NCBI GenBank assembly: GCA_002328075.1
Contig: DCVT01000045.1
Span: forward strand, 9,511 to 73,510
DNA length: 64,000 nucleotides
Direction of reading: 5' to 3'
From: Anaerolineales bacterium UBA2181
Lineage (GTDB): Bacteria > Chloroflexota > Anaerolineae > Promineifilales > UBA4811
In this document: positions 27,157 through 36,125 of the stretch, piece after piece
Position numbering within the stretch: the stretch's first letter is position 1
Layout: each line of letters opens with the position of its first letter
The notes under the pieces: model-generated
Told to the model about the DNA's origin: nothing
The model's input: only the letters and a program-made list of their open reading frames with translations
The model's database searches: none
Program-made: the position numbers and the translations under genes

Positions 27157-30006
27157 TCAGGCCACGCTCCCCGGCTCGGGCACGACCTCACAACCGTTCG
27201 TGTCCTCACCGGCACCGGCGACGGCCAACACGGTGAGGATCTGCCCCGGGGCTACCTCCAGTGCCACCCGCCCGTCCGGGCCGACCGGCAGCGTGCGGTC
27301 CGGTCCGCGAACACTCTCGTCCAGGTCGACCTGACGTGCTGCCGCGGCCTTCCAGGGGAGGGTGAGCCAGGCCGTGGCGGGGCGGCAGGAGGGGTTGTGG
27401 GCCCGTACGATCAACCCGTCCAGATTCTCGGCGCGTTTCACGGCGCTGAGGATTATGTTGCTGCCCTCCAGGCGCAGCAGCGAATCGGCCGCGGGACGGT
27501 TTCCCGGGTGTCGGTCGGCGACGGTGATGCACCTGGGCGGCACGTTGTGTTCGTGGGCCTGCCGCCACACCTCGGCCTCATCCCACTTGCCGGTGTGTGG
27601 ATGAATGGCCAGCCGGAAGGTGAGGGTGCGTTGCACCTGCCCTTCAGGAGTCGGCATGGTGGGTCCGGCGCCGTTCACCGCAGTCTGCAGCTCGGGGCCC
27701 GCCGCCAGCCAGCCTACTGCCCGAAGCAGGGTGATGGCCACTTCACGGCGCCCGCTGTCCAGCACCTGGTACTCGGGCAGCCCCTGGTTGATCAGGCAGA
27801 GCCCGCGCGTGCCATCCGAGATGTCCATCCAGCTCAACTGGGGGTAGGTGGCGGGCGGATCTTCGATCCATACATCGCGTGGCACCGGCCGGGGGTGGAC
27901 AGGGCGGGTCACCACGTCAAACTGGGTTTCGCTGCAGCTGGATTGCACTGCCAGGTCGCTGGGAAAAACCATGCGCAGCCGATGGTCGCGCGCCCGATTT
28001 TCGAATGTAACCTGCAGCTCCACCCGGTGGCTCTTTTCGGCCAGGGAGACGACCACGCTGAGCGGACAGTGGACGCGAGCCTCCTGGCGGCGCCGGCGCG
28101 TCTCGTCCAGGCCGGCCGGCAGCGTCCATTCATAGTCGATTTGATACCGATGCACTACCGGCCCGGCTGCCAGCCGGCTGATGTTGGGCGCCAAGCCCCA
28201 CGTGGTAAATACTTGGTCCTCGGCCGGGTAGGAATAGGTGTAACCATCGCCACAGTCGCCGCCGTCCTCAAAAAAGCCCAAATCCGTGAACTCGATCCCG
28301 GTCGCCTTGTCGGTCACCGCCAGGCCGCCGTTGGGTCGGATCCGAACCCGCAAGAACTCGTTTTCCAGCTCGTGGAGCGGCGGCGCGTCCAATGGAATCG
28401 GGTTGGGCAGCGGCTCTGGCCGGACTGCATAGACGGCATAGCCATAGGGCGGAACGTGGGCCGGAAACGAGGCGCGAACCCGGACCACCTGCCGAAAGCT
28501 GAGGCCGGTCCCCAGCGGGTGGACCGTCATGGTCGGAGAGCGGGATTCGATCTGCAGTGGGACCTCCTCGCCGCTGACCAGCGACCGCAGTGTGAGGCCG
28601 CGGAACTCGGGGTCTGGCAGCGGCGGGGAGCCACCCCACTCGAGCGCCGGTCGCCAGCGATAGACTTCCACATAGTCCATGTCGGCGGTGAGGCGCTCCG
28701 GCCGCACGGGCAGCCGCGCCACCGCCCACCGACGGAGCAGGTCAACCGGAATGTCCATGTCGACGCTGACCACGCCGTCCCAATCCCAGGCCAGGCCGTT
28801 ATAGAGAATCACGGCCGCCTGGTGTTCGTCCAACCCGGACAGGTCGATCTGATTGGCCAACAGGTGGAATCGTTGCGCGGTCACCATCTCGGCTATCTCG
28901 ACGGCCCAGGCAAAGCGCGTCTCCATCTGCGAGTGCACCGGATCCACGCTGCAACCGCCGATGGAATCGTGTGGGTGGTTCTGCAGCAGCCACTCCCAGG
29001 CCTTCCAGAGCAGGGCCGCCGGATAATCCTCGCCCTGGGTCCACATCAGCGCCGACCACGGTTCGGCCCATCGTTCCAGCCAGGTCTGGGCCTCCTGGTT
29101 CTGCATTTTGATGTATATGCGCGAGGAGAGGATGTTGGGCAGCACCCGCATGAGCCACCGGTTGGGTGTTCGGTTGGTGTCGCGCAACTCGCCGCACACC
29201 ACCTGCAGCTTGGATCCGTCGACCGCTGCTTCCAGGGCGTCCATATAACCCTCTAGCGAGCCCTGGACAAAGGTCAGTCCCGGAGAACGCTCATTCGCCC
29301 GGCGCACCAGCTCGGGCACATCCTCGCGTGCCTCCATGTGATCCACCCCGTTCATGGCGAGGAGTAGGTGGGTGGTGGCGCGCCGGGCCTCTTCCCGCGC
29401 CAGGGACTGTAGATCGCCGATGGCCTGATCCAGGTCGCGTGAGAGCACCGCTGCGTTGGTGTACCCGGCATAGGTGGGCAGGTGGCGCAACAGGACGCAA
29501 CTGCCGTCTGGCGACCTCCACCATAACTCGGCGAGCAGCCCGGTCTCGTCCAGGCCACGAAAGTGCATGGCGTTGTTGATGCCAAAACCGCGCAGAATCT
29601 GAGGCAGCTGCGAGATGTGGCCAAACGTGTCCGGGATGTAACCCACCTTTTGCACGCGCCCATACTCGGTCGCGATCCGGTGCCCCATTTGCAGGTTGCG
29701 GATCAGGGATTCGCCGCTCACCAGGAACTCGTCCGGCAGCACGTACCAGGGCCCAACGCCGATCCGACCCCGGCGAATTTGCTGCTGGAGCCGTTCGCGG
29801 TTCTCGGGTCGGATCTCCAAATAGTCCTGCAGCACCACCGACTGCCCGTCCAAACTAAAGTGAGTGTAGTTGGGGTCGCGCTCCAGAAGCGCCAGCAGCC
29901 GGTCTATGAGTTGAACCAGCCGGATGCGAAAGTGCTGAAAGGGCGCGTACCACTCGCGGTCCCAATGGGTGTGCGGCACCAGATAGACGGTATAGTTGTC
30001 TCGCAT
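27157..30006 (-). CDS. glycoside hydrolase family 38 alpha-mannosidase
   Basis: Protein of 949 residues with the full GH38 layout. The N-terminal catalytic domain has the zinc motif PHTHWDREWY (residues 11-20) and the nucleophile Asp126 in YIPDTFGH. A GVDHME motif is near residue 230 and NHPHDSIGGCS near 345. Beta-sandwich domains complete the C-terminus. It cleaves alpha-mannosides by a retaining mechanism. It has no signal peptide, so it should act on imported oligosaccharides. ATG 30006 and GTG 30015 are both possible; the GTG would overlap the upstream stop as GTGA. This gene gives the operon its predicted mannoside specificity. Confidence 0.92.
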   Translation of the reverse strand: MRDNYTVYLVPHTHWDREWYAPFQHFRIRLVQLIDRLLALLERDPNYTHFSLDGQSVVLQDYLEIRPENRERLQQQIRRGRIGVGPWYVLPDEFLVSGESLIRNLQMGHRIATEYGRVQKVGYIPDTFGHISQLPQILRGFGINNAMHFRGLDETGLLAELWWRSPDGSCVLLRHLPTYAGYTNAAVLSRDLDQAIGDLQSLAREEARRATTHLLLAMNGVDHMEAREDVPELVRRANERSPGLTFVQGSLEGYMDALEAAVDGSKLQVVCGELRDTNRTPNRWLMRVLPNILSSRIYIKMQNQEAQTWLERWAEPWSALMWTQGEDYPAALLWKAWEWLLQNHPHDSIGGCSVDPVHSQMETRFAWAVEIAEMVTAQRFHLLANQIDLSGLDEHQAAVILYNGLAWDWDGVVSVDMDIPVDLLRRWAVARLPVRPERLTADMDYVEVYRWRPALEWGGSPPLPDPEFRGLTLRSLVSGEEVPLQIESRSPTMTVHPLGTGLSFRQVVRVRASFPAHVPPYGYAVYAVRPEPLPNPIPLDAPPLHELENEFLRVRIRPNGGLAVTDKATGIEFTDLGFFEDGGDCGDGYTYSYPAEDQVFTTWGLAPNISRLAAGPVVHRYQIDYEWTLPAGLDETRRRRQEARVHCPLSVVVSLAEKSHRVELQVTFENRARDHRLRMVFPSDLAVQSSCSETQFDVVTRPVHPRPVPRDVWIEDPPATYPQLSWMDISDGTRGLCLINQGLPEYQVLDSGRREVAITLLRAVGWLAAGPELQTAVNGAGPTMPTPEGQVQRTLTFRLAIHPHTGKWDEAEVWRQAHEHNVPPRCITVADRHPGNRPAADSLLRLEGSNIILSAVKRAENLDGLIVRAHNPSCRPATAWLTLPWKAAAARQVDLDESVRGPDRTLPVGPDGRVALEVAPGQILTVLAVAGAGEDTNGCEVVPEPGSVA

Positions 30007-30011
30007 AGGTC

Positions 30012-31004
30012 TCACGTCGTTTCACGCTCGGGCGGGCGGAGCGGGTAGACGCCCAGCTCCTGGATCGCGGTTGCTAACGCCTGACGGTTGGCCTGCGAAA
30101 TGGGCAGGTTGTTGTCGGCCCACAGCAGCAGGCCGCCGCGGGGATCCCGTCCCAACTGGGCGATACGAAGACGGGCCTCGGCCCGCACCTCCTCGGGCGT
30201 TCCCAACAGCATCGTGTACTGCGTGTCCATGCCCCCTTCGAAGACAACGCGCCCGGCGAAGCGTTCGCCCCACTCTGCCAGGTTGTTCGCGCCTGCCTGG
30301 CACGGGTTGAGAATGTTGACCCCGATCTCGATTAGGTCCTCGACAATCTCGGTGATGTGTCCACAGGAATGGAATTTGACCCATTTTCCTGCAGCCCGGT
30401 AGACGCCCACCAGCCGCGCGATCTCGGGTTTGATCAGTGCCCGCCACGAGTCCGGCGAGATGATCATCGCCCGTTGGGTGCCATAGTCGTCGCCCACCAG
30501 CACGCCGTCGATGTCGCACTGCACGTACTTCCGGGCAATGGCGACCTGATAGTCCGTGATCTTTTGCAGCAACCGGCGGACTCGCTCTCTGTCGGTGATG
30601 GTTGCCACCAGGAGCCTATCCATCCCCAGCAGGTACCAGGCGCGCTCAAAGAGGACCCCCGGGTGAAACCCCATCACCAGCAGCTGGTCGCGGTCCAGCG
30701 GCGCTAGCTCATCGAGACTGGATTGTTTCAGCCTAAAGAGGGGCTCTGGCGGTTGGTAGGAATCCATGTCGGCGGGGGACTTAAGCGGGTGTTCCAGCAC
30801 CAATGGAAAGTACTCTGCCAGCCGGTACTCCCACTGCACGCCCCACCGGTCCCTGCCCTGTTCGCCCATCCACATCATGTCGCCGTCAAAACGGAGGGCG
30901 TGAACCACCTCTTCATAGGGGATGTGGTGCGGGTTACCAAAGGTCATGGCCCGAACATAGTTCTCCTTGGCCGAAAGGGTGGTCTGCGCGGTTTGTCCGG
31001 TCAT
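30012..31004 (-). CDS. uroporphyrinogen-decarboxylase-like (MtaA-type) protein, copy 4
   Basis: UroD superfamily protein of 330 residues. It has KFHSCGHITE (His212, Cys214), a DGVLVGDDYGTQ strand, and FEGGMDTQYTM. The C-terminal segment that would hold the third zinc Cys reads LWADNNLPIS. The start ATG overlaps the stop of copy 5 as ATGA, and its own stop overlaps a possible GTG start of the mannosidase, so it is tightly coupled on both sides. Copies 4 and 5 lie directly between the importer and the mannosidase, which fits a role in early processing of the imported compound (inference). Confidence 0.82.
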   Translation of the reverse strand: MTGQTAQTTLSAKENYVRAMTFGNPHHIPYEEVVHALRFDGDMMWMGEQGRDRWGVQWEYRLAEYFPLVLEHPLKSPADMDSYQPPEPLFRLKQSSLDELAPLDRDQLLVMGFHPGVLFERAWYLLGMDRLLVATITDRERVRRLLQKITDYQVAIARKYVQCDIDGVLVGDDYGTQRAMIISPDSWRALIKPEIARLVGVYRAAGKWVKFHSCGHITEIVEDLIEIGVNILNPCQAGANNLAEWGERFAGRVVFEGGMDTQYTMLLGTPEEVRAEARLRIAQLGRDPRGGLLLWADNNLPISQANRQALATAIQELGVYPLRPPERETT

Positions 31005-32089
31005 GCCGTCACGTGCTCCTCGGCCTGCAGGCGCCCGCCGGATTCCGTCTCCCGAATCTGCTGGGCGGCGCGCACCATCGCCAGGTACCCTGCCACCGGG
31101 ACATAGTCCGGGATCGAATTACCTGAGCCGAGAGCGAACCCCCGTGCCTGCTCCCGGAATAACGTCCCCTTGGCCACCACCCAATCAAACACGGTGTCCG
31201 GCGGGTCAAGGCACAACCGGTCGACGTCGATTCCGCCGAGCAGGCCGATGCGGCCGCCAAAGCGGTCGATCCACGTCTCAAAGGGCGCGATCACATCCTC
31301 GTTCGAGTGTTTGGCGTCGATGCCGAGGCCGATCACGTCGTCCATGATGCTCAGTATGTTGCCGCACGAGTGCCACAAAAAGAGCGAGCCAGCGCCGTGG
31401 ATCAGGTCGATGACGCGGCGGTACTCGGGCAGAATGTGGCGCCGAATGGTCTGGGGCGAGACCAGCGTGCCGGTTTTGAACCCCAGGTCATCGCCGAACC
31501 GGCACACCGGAAACAGGCTGCTGTACCGCTCCAGGAAGCTGGTCCAGAGCTCGACCATCAGGTCGCCAATTCTGCGGTAGAGGTCGCGGAAAAGAGAGGG
31601 ATCATCGACGGCCATGTAAGCCAGGTATTCGTACCCCACCAGGTCCTCACTGATCTCCAGGACGCCGTTGCCGACCCCGCCCACCGCCCGCATGCCGGCC
31701 GGCATGGCGCGGGCCAGCGCATCAAATTGCCCGGCCGCCAGCTTCCAGTACCGCTGCGGCAGTTCGCCCCAAGGATAGCGCTCGAAATCCTGTCGCGTCT
31801 GGATGGGCCCCGGCCGACCGCCCAGGATGGCGCCGCCATCGGGCAAGATGGTGGTGATGCAGACCTCAAAGGAGACCGTGTCGTAGGTCATCTCTCGGAA
31901 GAATCGGCAATAGTTGCCCAGATAGGCGTCCACGTCGGCCTGATCGCCGCCGATAAGGCCTACAAACTGCACGCCGAGCAGCTGCTCCATGATGGTCGGA
32001 CTGATGATATGCTCATACAGCGGCAACCGCGCCGGCCGCCGATTGCGCACCACATCGACCAGGTGGCGGTAGTCCGGGTGGAAAGCCAT
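31001..32089 (-). CDS. uroporphyrinogen-decarboxylase-like (MtaA-type) protein, copy 5
   Basis: UroD superfamily protein of 362 residues. It carries LWHSCGNILSIMD (His240, Cys242), LLGGIDVDRL and a terminal ALGSGNSIPDYVPV segment typical of uncharacterised UroD relatives and lacking the MtaA third Cys. It is the first UroD-like gene after the transporter, 21 bases past the second ATPase. Such proteins are often found beside sugar catabolic genes in Chloroflexota and Firmicutes and are commonly annotated as decarboxylases or methyltransferases without evidence. Confidence 0.82.
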   Translation of the reverse strand: MAFHPDYRHLVDVVRNRRPARLPLYEHIISPTIMEQLLGVQFVGLIGGDQADVDAYLGNYCRFFREMTYDTVSFEVCITTILPDGGAILGGRPGPIQTRQDFERYPWGELPQRYWKLAAGQFDALARAMPAGMRAVGGVGNGVLEISEDLVGYEYLAYMAVDDPSLFRDLYRRIGDLMVELWTSFLERYSSLFPVCRFGDDLGFKTGTLVSPQTIRRHILPEYRRVIDLIHGAGSLFLWHSCGNILSIMDDVIGLGIDAKHSNEDVIAPFETWIDRFGGRIGLLGGIDVDRLCLDPPDTVFDWVVAKGTLFREQARGFALGSGNSIPDYVPVAGYLAMVRAAQQIRETESGGRLQAEEHVTA

Positions 32090-32110
32090 GGGTGGTGTGC
32101 TCGTCAGCCG

Positions 32111-33025
32111 TTAGCCTTCTGCGACCCAGTGTCCCGGCTCGACCTCCCAGTACACCGGGCGGGGGCTCAACGTGTGACGAGTGGCCTCGTTTTCGTCCGC
32201 CATCTGGATGCGGCCCTGCCACTTTTTGGCCGGATCTGGCACCGGTACCGAAGCGATGAGGTCTTTGGCGTAGGCGTGCTGCGGGTTTTCGATGATCCGC
32301 ATCGTGCTCCCTTTTTCCACCGTCAACCCGCGGTAGAGGAGGTGCATCTCGTCGCCGATCTGGTAGGCGGTGCTGAGGTCGTGCGTGATATAGAGAAACG
32401 AGATATTGTGTTCATCGCGCAGCTTGAGCATGATGTCCAGGATCATGGCCCGCAAGGAGGCGTCAATCATCGAGACCGGTTCGTCGGCCACGATGAGTGT
32501 GGGTTTCATCAGGTAAGCCCGCGCCACCATCATGCGCTGGCGCTGGCCGCCGCTCAGCTGATGGGGATACTTGTGCAGAATATCCTCGCCCTTCATGCCG
32601 ACGAGGCGGAGCGCATCTTCCATCAGGTCGCGCGACTCACGCCGGCCGGAGCCCAATCGAAAGTTCTTGATCACCACGTCAAAGATGTGCCGGACGCGGT
32701 AATAGGGGTTGTAGACGGAATAGGGGTCCTGAAAGACCGCCTGCACCTCCCGCCGGTAGGTCAGCGTCTCGGCCTTGGTCATCCGGGTCACGTCCATCCC
32801 CCGGTACAACATGAGCCCGGAGGTCAGCCGCACAAAGCCCAGGATGAGGTTGGCCAACGTGGTCTTGCCGCTGCCGCTCTCTCCGGCGATGGTCACGATC
32901 TGGGCCGGCTCCTCGGGAATGAGCAGGTCAAAGTGCTGCAAGGCAACGACCGGAGGTGATTGGCTCAGGAGGCCACCGCCGTATATCTTGGTGAGATCAC
33001 GAATTTCCAGCAGATTCTGTTTCAT
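32111..33025 (-). CDS. ABC transporter ATP-binding protein, oligopeptide/oligosaccharide type (DppF/OppF-like)
   Basis: ATPase of 304 residues powering the importer encoded upstream. Walker A is AGESGSGKTT near residue 46, the Q-loop VFQDPYSVYNPYYRV near 98, the signature LSGGQRQRMMVARAYL near 155, Walker B LIVADEP after it, and ITHD switch His near 208. The C-terminal P-x-HAYAKDL-type region identifies the Opp/Dpp subfamily. The true start is ATG 33025; in-frame codons further upstream lie in the gap to the preceding ATPase. Both ATPases are present, so this is a complete five-component importer. Confidence 0.9.
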   Translation of the reverse strand: MKQNLLEIRDLTKIYGGGLLSQSPPVVALQHFDLLIPEEPAQIVTIAGESGSGKTTLANLILGFVRLTSGLMLYRGMDVTRMTKAETLTYRREVQAVFQDPYSVYNPYYRVRHIFDVVIKNFRLGSGRRESRDLMEDALRLVGMKGEDILHKYPHQLSGGQRQRMMVARAYLMKPTLIVADEPVSMIDASLRAMILDIMLKLRDEHNISFLYITHDLSTAYQIGDEMHLLYRGLTVEKGSTMRIIENPQHAYAKDLIASVPVPDPAKKWQGRIQMADENEATRHTLSPRPVYWEVEPGHWVAEG

Positions 33026-33074
33026 GCAGTCTACCCACTCGGGTCTGACCGGCTCAGGACCGGCGGGCCCGGAG

Positions 33075-33995
33075 CTAATCGAACTGGGCCACCCGGTGGC
33101 CCGGCGCCACCTCGACGAACCGCAAGGGCGGCTTGAGGTAATGGGAGAACTCGAGCTTGGCGGCCTCATCGACGACGACCAGTGGCTTGCGCTCGAGGAG
33201 CGAAGGCATCGAGTCCATCAACATCCGTGTATACGGGTGCGCTGGCGACTTTAGCACCTCTGTTACCGGTCCTGCTTCGACGATGTGTCCGTCGTACATG
33301 ACCGCGATGCGGTCTGCCAGCTGGGCCATCAGGGCAATATCGTGCCCGATGAGCAGTACCGAGATGCCCAACCGGTCCCGGATGTCCAGCAACGTCTGGG
33401 CCACCACGCGCTGGGTGATGACGTCCAGCGCACTGGTCGGTTCATCGGCAATAACCAGCGCCGGGCTGAGAGCCACGGCCATGGCGATGCCTACGCGCTG
33501 CTTCATGCCGCCGCTCAGCTCGTGCGGATAGACTCTGTACACCCGATCGGGCAGGCCGACCATCGTCAGCAGCTCGTGAATGCGGGCCTGCAGCGCTCTC
33601 TTGGTGAGGGCGGCCGGATTGGTTTCGTGGGCCCGGATTCCGTCAGCAATCTGGTCCCGAACCCGCATCGTGGGGTTGAGCGAGTTCATGGCTCCCTGCG
33701 ACACCAACGCCAGCTCGCTCCACCGCAGTTGCCGGAACTCGTGTTCCGGCAGGCTGAGCAGTTCGGTCTCGCCATTTAGCCAGACCTGGCCACCCGCAAC
33801 GCGGCCCGGCCGTTCCAACAGGCGCAGGATGGCGTTGGCGGCGGTGGTCTTGCCCGAGCCAGATTCCCCAATCAGGCCCAGGATCTCACCCCGTTTGATC
33901 TCAAATGAGATGTCGTTGACGGCAAAGACCGTGCGTTCTGGCGTGGGGTACTCGACGCTCAAGTTCTGGATTGTCATCACCTGGTCCGTGGTCAT
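33075..33995 (-). CDS. ABC transporter ATP-binding protein, oligopeptide/oligosaccharide type (DppD/OppD-like)
   Basis: ATPase of 306 residues, the partner of the adjacent DppF-like ATPase. Walker A is GESGSGKTT near residue 43, the Q-loop VSQGAMNSLNPTMRV near 100, the signature LSGGMKQRVGIAMA near 164, Walker B LVIADEPTSALD after it, and IGHD near 218. HPYTRML in the C-terminal part matches the Opp/Dpp family. ATG 33995 has AAGGAAG at good spacing. The gaps to its neighbours are 32 and 49 bases, consistent with one transcript. Confidence 0.9.
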   Translation of the reverse strand: MTTDQVMTIQNLSVEYPTPERTVFAVNDISFEIKRGEILGLIGESGSGKTTAANAILRLLERPGRVAGGQVWLNGETELLSLPEHEFRQLRWSELALVSQGAMNSLNPTMRVRDQIADGIRAHETNPAALTKRALQARIHELLTMVGLPDRVYRVYPHELSGGMKQRVGIAMAVALSPALVIADEPTSALDVITQRVVAQTLLDIRDRLGISVLLIGHDIALMAQLADRIAVMYDGHIVEAGPVTEVLKSPAHPYTRMLMDSMPSLLERKPLVVVDEAAKLEFSHYLKPPLRFVEVAPGHRVAQFD

Positions 33996-34027
33996 CCGAC
34001 GCTTCCTTTGCGCGGCGCCGCTGCGCC

Positions 34028-34969
34028 TCAGGCATCCCTCAGCCGGGGGTTTGCCACTTCGTCCATGCCCACGGCAATGAGCAACAGGCACATAAAGATC
34101 ATGATCAGCACGGCGGTGGGCAACGCCCACCACCACCACATGCCCCGAAGGATGGCGGACGCGCTGATGGCGTTGTTGAGCGTCACGCCCAGCGACGGGA
34201 TGCGCTGCGCTCCCAGACCCAGGACCTCCATTCCCACCATGGTGAGGATGGAATACGAGGTGCCAAAGGTCAGGTTGGAGACCAGATAGGGCATCAGATT
34301 GGGCATGATCTCCTTGAACATGATGTCAAAAGGCGACGAACCGGACAGCCTGGCCATGAGCACGTAACCGCTCTGTTTCATAGAGAGCACCTGCGCCCGA
34401 AAGACGCGGGTTGCACCCTGCCACGAAAACAGCGAAAGTAACAGCGCCATGGTGAAAAAACCGGCTCTGGGCAAAGCCGACTGGATAATGATGAGGACCA
34501 GGAGGCCGGGAATGTTCATGGTGATGTCGGTAGCCAGCCGCACCACGTCGTCGACGCGACCGCCCAGGTAACCGGCCGAAAACCCCAGCAGCACCCCCAC
34601 CACCAGGCCGATGATTGCGGCGGTGAACCCGATCAGGAGCGATCGGGGAGCGCCGATGATGATCAACGCCAACATGTCGCGCCCCGCGTTCTCGGTGCCC
34701 AACGGATGCGCCCAGGTGCCGACCTGTCCCTTGTACTCCAGGCCGACCGGCGGTAAATTGAGCGGCGATGAGCCCACATACGCCAGTTCCTGGTCCCACA
34801 CCGAGTGGCCCACCAGCAGGCCCAAGACCAGCAGGCCCAAAACGGAAGCACCGGCCAATAGCTTGCCGTTGTACCACGGGCTGTGCTTGAACGACAGCTT
34901 GACGTCCTGATAGCCTGATGCCGGCGACGGTAGCGTGGAAGAAAGGCGGTTGGATGTGGCCGCCGTCAT
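34028..34969 (-). CDS. ABC transporter permease (DppC/OppC-like)
   Basis: Inner-membrane permease of 313 residues. A cytoplasmic N-terminal tail precedes one membrane segment at about 38-55 and a core BPD-transport-1 domain with five more from about 100. HPLGTENAGRDMLA is the characteristic DppC motif. The coupling EAA-like loop reads SGSSPFDIMFKEIMPN near residue 210. ATG 34969 overlaps the stop of the other permease as ATGA and has GGAGG upstream. It pairs with the next-listed permease to form the channel for the substrate bound by the lipoprotein at 36126-38030. Confidence 0.9.
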   Translation of the reverse strand: MTAATSNRLSSTLPSPASGYQDVKLSFKHSPWYNGKLLAGASVLGLLVLGLLVGHSVWDQELAYVGSSPLNLPPVGLEYKGQVGTWAHPLGTENAGRDMLALIIIGAPRSLLIGFTAAIIGLVVGVLLGFSAGYLGGRVDDVVRLATDITMNIPGLLVLIIIQSALPRAGFFTMALLLSLFSWQGATRVFRAQVLSMKQSGYVLMARLSGSSPFDIMFKEIMPNLMPYLVSNLTFGTSYSILTMVGMEVLGLGAQRIPSLGVTLNNAISASAILRGMWWWWALPTAVLIMIFMCLLLIAVGMDEVANPRLRDA

Positions 34970-35982
34970 GCCTGGCCTCCGTCGTGGGTGATCCGGGGAT
35001 CGATGAGCGGGTAGAGAAGGTCGATCAGCAGCACCGAGGTGGCGGTCAAGAGAATGAGCATATACGACGTCGCCTGGATAACCGGATAGTCCTGCGAGCG
35101 GATCCCCTGAAAGATCAGCAGACCCATGCCCGGGTAGGCAAAGATGGTCTCCACCAACACCTGACCGGCGATCAACCCGCTCAGGCTGAGGGCCAGGCCG
35201 GTCAGCTGCGGCAGCAGCGCGTTGCGAACCTTGTAGCGGTACAGCGTGTAGAACGGGTTCAGCCCCTTGGCCTCCGCCAGCCGCACGTAATCCTCGCCGG
35301 CGATAGTGACCAACATGGCGCGCATCCCCAGGACCGTCCACCCCACATTGACTATGAGGATGGACAAGACGGGCAAGGTGCCGTACTTGATCACGTCAAG
35401 GATAAACGGCCAGTTCCACCCGGGTTGCACATCCCGGCTGTATGCCCCGGCCAGCGGGAACCAGCGCAACAACATGGCAAAGACGTACAGCAGGAAAAGC
35501 GCAGCCAGGACGGAGGGCACCGACGTAAAGATGAGCGTGGACGGTATGATGGATTTGATGAACCGCGGCGTGCGCTCCCAGGCAAAGATGGCGCCGACGG
35601 TGTTGCCCACAAAAAACGATATGAGCAGGGTGGTCACCGAGAGACCCAACGACCAGGGCAGGGCGCGCCGGATCAACCGCCAGACCGGTGTGGGGAATTG
35701 CGAAAACGAGTACCCGAAATCGAAACGCGCCGTGTTGCCCAGGTATTTCACGTATTGGACCGAAAGAGGATCGTCCAAACCAAACCGTGTCTTGTATCGG
35801 GCGATGATCGCCTCTATCTCAGGGATCTGTCCTTGGTCCATCTCGATCTGGCGCCATCGACTCTCCACCGGATCGCCGGGTGTCGCGCGAGCAATTAGAA
35901 AGACCAGGGTGGCGCTGGCAAACACGGTAAAAAGATAGATGCCGATGCGCCGCATGAGGTAGCGGATTGTGAGACCACCCAT
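34966..35982 (-). CDS. ABC transporter permease (DppB/OppB-like)
   Basis: Inner-membrane permease of 338 residues with about six membrane segments. The N-terminal MRRIGIYLFTVFASATLVF segment, ARATPGDP motif and LAEAKGLNPFYTLYRYKVRN coupling loop (near residue 230) are typical of the DppB family. ATG 35982 is chosen because AAGGAA precedes it; 17 further in-frame codons upstream lack family features. A strong hairpin at 36075-36112 separates it from the binding-protein gene and probably lowers expression of the membrane components relative to the binding protein. Confidence 0.9.
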   Translation of the reverse strand: MGGLTIRYLMRRIGIYLFTVFASATLVFLIARATPGDPVESRWRQIEMDQGQIPEIEAIIARYKTRFGLDDPLSVQYVKYLGNTARFDFGYSFSQFPTPVWRLIRRALPWSLGLSVTTLLISFFVGNTVGAIFAWERTPRFIKSIIPSTLIFTSVPSVLAALFLLYVFAMLLRWFPLAGAYSRDVQPGWNWPFILDVIKYGTLPVLSILIVNVGWTVLGMRAMLVTIAGEDYVRLAEAKGLNPFYTLYRYKVRNALLPQLTGLALSLSGLIAGQVLVETIFAYPGMGLLIFQGIRSQDYPVIQATSYMLILLTATSVLLIDLLYPLIDPRITHDGGQA

Positions 35983-36074
35983 ATGGTTCCTTGTTTCGGC
36001 TGTGGCGCCCGCGTTCGGGCGGCTGATTGCCAAACTCGCGGCCCGAGCCAGGACGGGCCCGTTTACTTAAATTT

Positions 36075-36112
36075 GGGGCGCCTGTGAATTCCGCCGGGAA
36101 CACAGGCGCCCC
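36075..36112 (-). terminator. intercistronic hairpin between binding-protein and permease genes
   Basis: GGGGCGCCTGTG (36075-36086) and CACAGGCGCCCC (36101-36112) are a perfect 12-base inverted repeat; the 14-base loop contains a further TTCC/GGAA stem. It lies between the stop of the binding-protein gene and the DppB-like start. It may act as a partial terminator or as a 3' stabiliser of the upstream message, the usual way such operons make excess binding protein. An A/T-rich stretch, AAATTTAAGTAAA, follows on the minus strand. Confidence 0.65.
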
Positions 36113-36125
36113 GTCTATCGGTCGG

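Noticed and set aside
27397..29256. Long open frame on the + strand opposite the GH38 mannosidase gene
   Set aside because: It is the antisense shadow of a GC-rich gene; it has no ribosome site, and the opposite strand encodes an intact GH38 enzyme with all catalytic motifs.
19115..32089. True haem-pathway uroporphyrinogen decarboxylase genes
   Set aside because: All five carry the H-x-C zinc pair of methyltransferase-type relatives, are highly divergent from each other, and have no haem genes nearby.
31307..32959. Open frame of about 550 codons on the + strand across the UroD copy 5 and ATPase genes
   Set aside because: It spans two well-supported minus-strand genes and the gap between them, with no protein-like features.
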